From positions 2,006,143 to 2,070,142 of the forward strand of contig NZ_LJJB01000007.1 of assembly GCF_001420695.1 (NCBI RefSeq): a stretch of 64,000 nucleotides of DNA, in the 5' to 3' direction. The notes under the pieces were generated by a model that ran no database searches, was not told the DNA's origin, and saw only the letters and a program-made list of their open reading frames with translations. Source of the DNA: Brevibacillus choshinensis (GTDB lineage: Bacteria; Bacillota; Bacilli; Brevibacillales; Brevibacillaceae). Shown here piece after piece: positions 63,786 through 64,000 of this stretch; the first letter of the stretch is position 1; the number at the start of each line of letters is the position of its first letter. The translations under genes were made by a program, and so were the position numbers.

Positions 63786-64000
63786 TATTTTACGAGATCT
63801 GGGTGCTGCTTTAACACCCAATGGAGAAGCTTGAGGTGTGGAAAAGGTTCCAGTCTTCCATTCATCGGAAGCTCTTCGTGAATAATTGCTTTTCCGCCTG
63901 CCTGCACATATTGCTTCAGAGTCATTCCTTTTGTAATGACTCTAGATATTTCCGACGGAGACAGCAGTAACAGACCTTTCGTCTCATTTGCAGGTACGGG
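63785..64000 (-). CDS. hypothetical protein, C-terminal part (cut by window edge)
   Basis: An open minus-strand frame enters from the right edge and ends at 63785. It encodes 71 residues (GLLLLSPSEISRVITKG, KQYVQAGGKAIIHEELPMNG, and tail HWVLKQHPDLVK). It has good composition and a terminator after its stop, so it is a real gene, but I do not recognise the family and the 5' part is outside the window. Confidence 0.6.
   Translation of the reverse strand, partial: PVPANETKGLLLLSPSEISRVITKGMTLKQYVQAGGKAIIHEELPMNGRLEPFPHLKLLHWVLKQHPDLVK

Overview
The window looks like chromosomal DNA from an endospore-forming Firmicute, most probably Brevibacillus or a close relative in Paenibacillaceae. This is inferred from gene content and from protein sequences recognised by eye; no database search was run. 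Sporulation and germination genes are frequent: a large germinant-receptor operon, a SleL-type cortex hydrolase, the small acid-soluble protein Tlp, KapB and a YheC/D ATP-grasp protein. Genes are tightly packed, mostly on the minus strand, with purine-rich Shine-Dalgarno sites, frequent TTG/GTG starts, 4-nt stop/start overlaps and clear hairpin terminators. No rRNA, tRNA or CRISPR array was seen.

Layout. 1-1269: an IS3-family element with a canonical -1 frameshift signal. 1310-2479: membrane acyltransferase. 2618-12674: one long ger operon, read right to left as A-D-B-B-C-[FMN glutamate-synthase-like]-[DUF2071]-C-D-B, giving one A, three B, two C and two D subunits. 12819-24260: DUF418 protein, EamA exporter, BrnQ, alpha/beta hydrolase, panD with an ATP-grasp gene, an LDH2-type dehydrogenase, a double-headed DD-carboxypeptidase and two small membrane or secreted proteins. 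24417-31265: cytochrome P450, AEC transporter, amino-acid permease, GNAT and M42 peptidase, separated by several gene remnants. 31400-37175: a TPP-riboswitch-controlled thiamin operon, thiS-thiG-ylmB-tenA-thiZ-thiX-thiY, joining thiazole synthesis to pyrimidine salvage and uptake.

37219-49557: kapB, alaX, DUF2203, sleL, a thioredoxin-like protein, an oxidoreductase with a MerR regulator, an acyl-CoA synthetase, and an RpiR-CapA-serine hydrolase-MFS cluster that looks like an uncharacterised catabolic or scavenging unit. 49664-54811: a decayed zone with a broken CatE-like gene, an IS110 element with a structured non-coding region (candidate bridge RNA), an SDR, a truncated SRPBCC gene, a VOC protein, small fragments and an HxlR/NmrA chimera. 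54868-58650: nrdIEF (class Ib ribonucleotide reductase) behind a cobalamin riboswitch and terminator. 58852-64000: a free-standing ASB-ACT regulatory protein, mnmA, tlp, DUF952, a membrane-anchored glycerophosphodiester phosphodiesterase, small hypotheticals and a gene cut by the window edge.

The items most worth following up are the expanded ger operon with two enzyme-like genes embedded, the IS110 non-coding RNA candidate, the tandem S13 peptidase, the B12 switch on nrdIEF, the RpiR-CapA-hydrolase-MFS cluster, and the ATA-like start overlapping the panD stop codon.
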